Source of the DNA: Eulemur rufifrons
Lineage: Eukaryota; Chordata; Mammalia; Primates; Lemuridae
Reading direction: 5' to 3'
DNA length: 64,000 nt
Assembly: GCF_041146395.1 (NCBI RefSeq)
Contig: NC_091010.1
Coordinates: 47,574,001 to 47,638,000, forward strand
Numbering within the stretch: position 1 is the first letter of the stretch; each line of letters starts with the position of its first letter. Position numbers and translations under genes: made by a program. Shown one piece after another: positions 62,798 through 64,000 of this stretch. The notes under the pieces were generated by a model that was not told where the DNA came from, ran no database searches, and saw only the letters and a list, made by a program, of their open reading frames with translations.

Positions 62798-63470
62798 CGT
62801 GGGGTGAGCCAAGCCACACACAGGCATATACAAAAATCTACACAGAGGCATGATGTGGGTCCTGCCACACATGTACATGCACACACACCCTCACAGACAA
62901 ATGCACACTGATGACCCAGGACAGATTTGGTGACACTGCAATAACTGTACACAAAGACACTTGACGCCTCCTTTAGCCCTGACAGCAGGACTTCCCCAAA
63001 AGGTATGAGGGCTCCAGGAAGAATTAGACACAATGAAACACGAAAATAGCTATGGGTGCGGGGGTGGGGGGTGGCTCGGAAATTAGGATGATGGCACAAT
63101 CTGGAAAAAGAGGCAGGCACAGGAGAAATGGGGGATCTGGGTTCACCTTCCCCATGCAATCTCACACACACACATACACACCCTTGCAGAGAGGCTGTTA
63201 CTCTGTCCTTTAAAAACACATAGACCCTGATTTATCTGGATGTTTATATATATACAAATGCACATACACAGAGAATACTCACACAAAAGGGAAAAATAAA
63301 TTTGTCATCCTCAACTTACACATAGGGATGCACATACACTCTGACACCGAAAACTATTCCAGAGCCTTATGCAGAAAAAGCCACAACCACCAAGTTTTGT
63401 GTCATAGGAATATAGGCAGAGCATTGAGGCTGCCTCTCTCTGCCTGCCTCAGACTTGATCCTGATCTTGA

Positions 63471-63472
63471 CT

Positions 63473-63514
<42 letters not shown>
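63471..63514 (+). repeat. (TC)n(AC)n compound microsatellite
   Basis: About 14 TC units pass directly into about 8 CA units, a compound dinucleotide repeat likely to vary in length. Confidence 0.95.
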
Positions 63515-63639
63515 TCTTTCTTTGCTTTCCTGCCCCCTCCAGAATACAGCCTGGAGGGAAGGTGGGAGGTCCCATTGGGAAAGCAGACCCCATGCTCCAT
63601 CCGGGAGGCCAGCAAGGGAGGGTGGCTGCAGGTTGAGTT

Positions 63640-63760
63640 AATCAATATGTAATATTTTCTATGGTCTCCCGAATGATACTGTACGGTGTTACTGTATATA
63701 ATGCAATATTGATTATATCATATCGTATAATCACCTATAAACTGATATATATAACAGTCC
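63640..63760. promoter_or_regulatory. AT-rich candidate regulatory block
   Basis: Very AT-rich non-repetitive DNA with 'gagttaatcaatatgtaata', 'aatattgattatatcatatc' and 'ctgatatatataac'. An atcaat / attgat pair forms a loose inverted repeat. Could be an enhancer or a matrix-attachment-like segment. Confidence 0.25.
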
Positions 63761-64000
63761 CAGAGGAACACCTTGGAGCCTCCAGCACGGGCTGGCCCCA
63801 GGCCCAAGGCTCCCCAGCTGGTTGTGGGCTGAGGGAGGCCAAGGAATGGCCAAGCTGATGCTGGGGGGACCCACCTTCAGGCAGGAGAGTTGCAGGGTAA
63901 GGGTTCAGGGAGAGACAGCAGAGCAGGCACGTAGTGGATGCTCTGAAAACTCCCAGGGACCTGATGCCAGAGGCAGGGATAGCAGAGTGGCGAGAACGCC

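Larger units (their letters stand above)
46666..64000 (+). other. PAX2: PAX2 intron 6, partial
   Basis: Everything after exon 6 reads as intron. I searched by eye for the next PAX2 exon, which should begin with a codon-completing AT and encode VSEGS and then the partial homeodomain. I did not find it, so it probably lies beyond the window. Contents: one young SINE, many MIR and L2 relics at 53.4-61.3 kb, two pieces of an old LINE-like family, pyrimidine-rich tracts, CA/TG repeats, and several AT-rich candidate enhancers. The stretches 48950-50990, 51100-52390 and 52720-53440 hold nothing recognised beyond a poly(A) run at 49418-49435. Confidence 0.85.

Noticed and set aside
46666..64000. PAX2 exon 7 or later
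   Set aside because: I looked for the VSEGS start and the partial homeodomain (ALDRVFE-type) reading and found neither, so intron 6 continues past the window.

Overview
This is vertebrate nuclear DNA from the PAX2 locus, with the gene on the + strand. Five short, correctly phased coding segments and one 5' leader translate into the start of PAX2. They give the N-terminus MDMHCKADPFSAMH, the complete paired domain, the octapeptide YSINGILG, and the 23-residue cassette encoded by the optional exon 6. The window ends inside intron 6. No homeodomain-remnant or transactivation exon was found after position 46665, so the gene is partial here.

The repeats point to a primate, most likely a strepsirrhine (lemur more likely than galago or loris). 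Several dimeric 7SL-derived Alu-type SINEs carry features I associate with strepsirrhine Alus ('ctgtaatcctagcactctg', 'gaggttgctgtgagcta', 'gacgccacggcactc'). Ancient mammalian MIR, L2, MER5 and Tigger relics are abundant. Species identity is an inference.

Layout. 1-6350: upstream DNA with a CpG-rich block at the left edge, single-copy sequence, and the start of the main promoter CpG island. 6350-7104: exon 1, with a GC-rich leader of about 0.7 kb, two short upstream ORFs and the ATG at 7062. 7105-10534: intron 1, with further CpG-rich blocks near 8.6-9.0 and 9.3-9.8 kb. 10535-10703: exon 2. 11427-11624: exon 3. 11625-39305: intron 3 (27.7 kb), with several SINEs, a retrotransposed copy of a retroviral RNA end, a Tigger-type DNA transposon, many MIR/L2 relics and several AT-rich, repeat-free blocks that look like developmental enhancers. 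39306-39391, 41039-41158 and 46597-46665: exons 4, 5 and 6. 46666-64000: intron 6, partial.

Exons 1-6 join to one open frame (43+169+198+86+120+69 nt). Residues 1-15 are the variable N-terminus. About 16-143 are the paired DNA-binding domain (exons 2-4). Exon 5 adds the Groucho-recruiting octapeptide, and exon 6 adds or omits residues 206-228 without changing frame.

The most interesting observations are three. First, two nearly identical, oppositely oriented SINEs flank exons 4-6 and could drive exon circularisation or RNA editing. Second, a 5'-truncated, polyadenylated retroviral transcript end has been inserted with a 14-bp target duplication. Third, there is a tandem NAG/NAG acceptor at exon 2. 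No new protein-coding gene, RNA gene or CRISPR array is supported.
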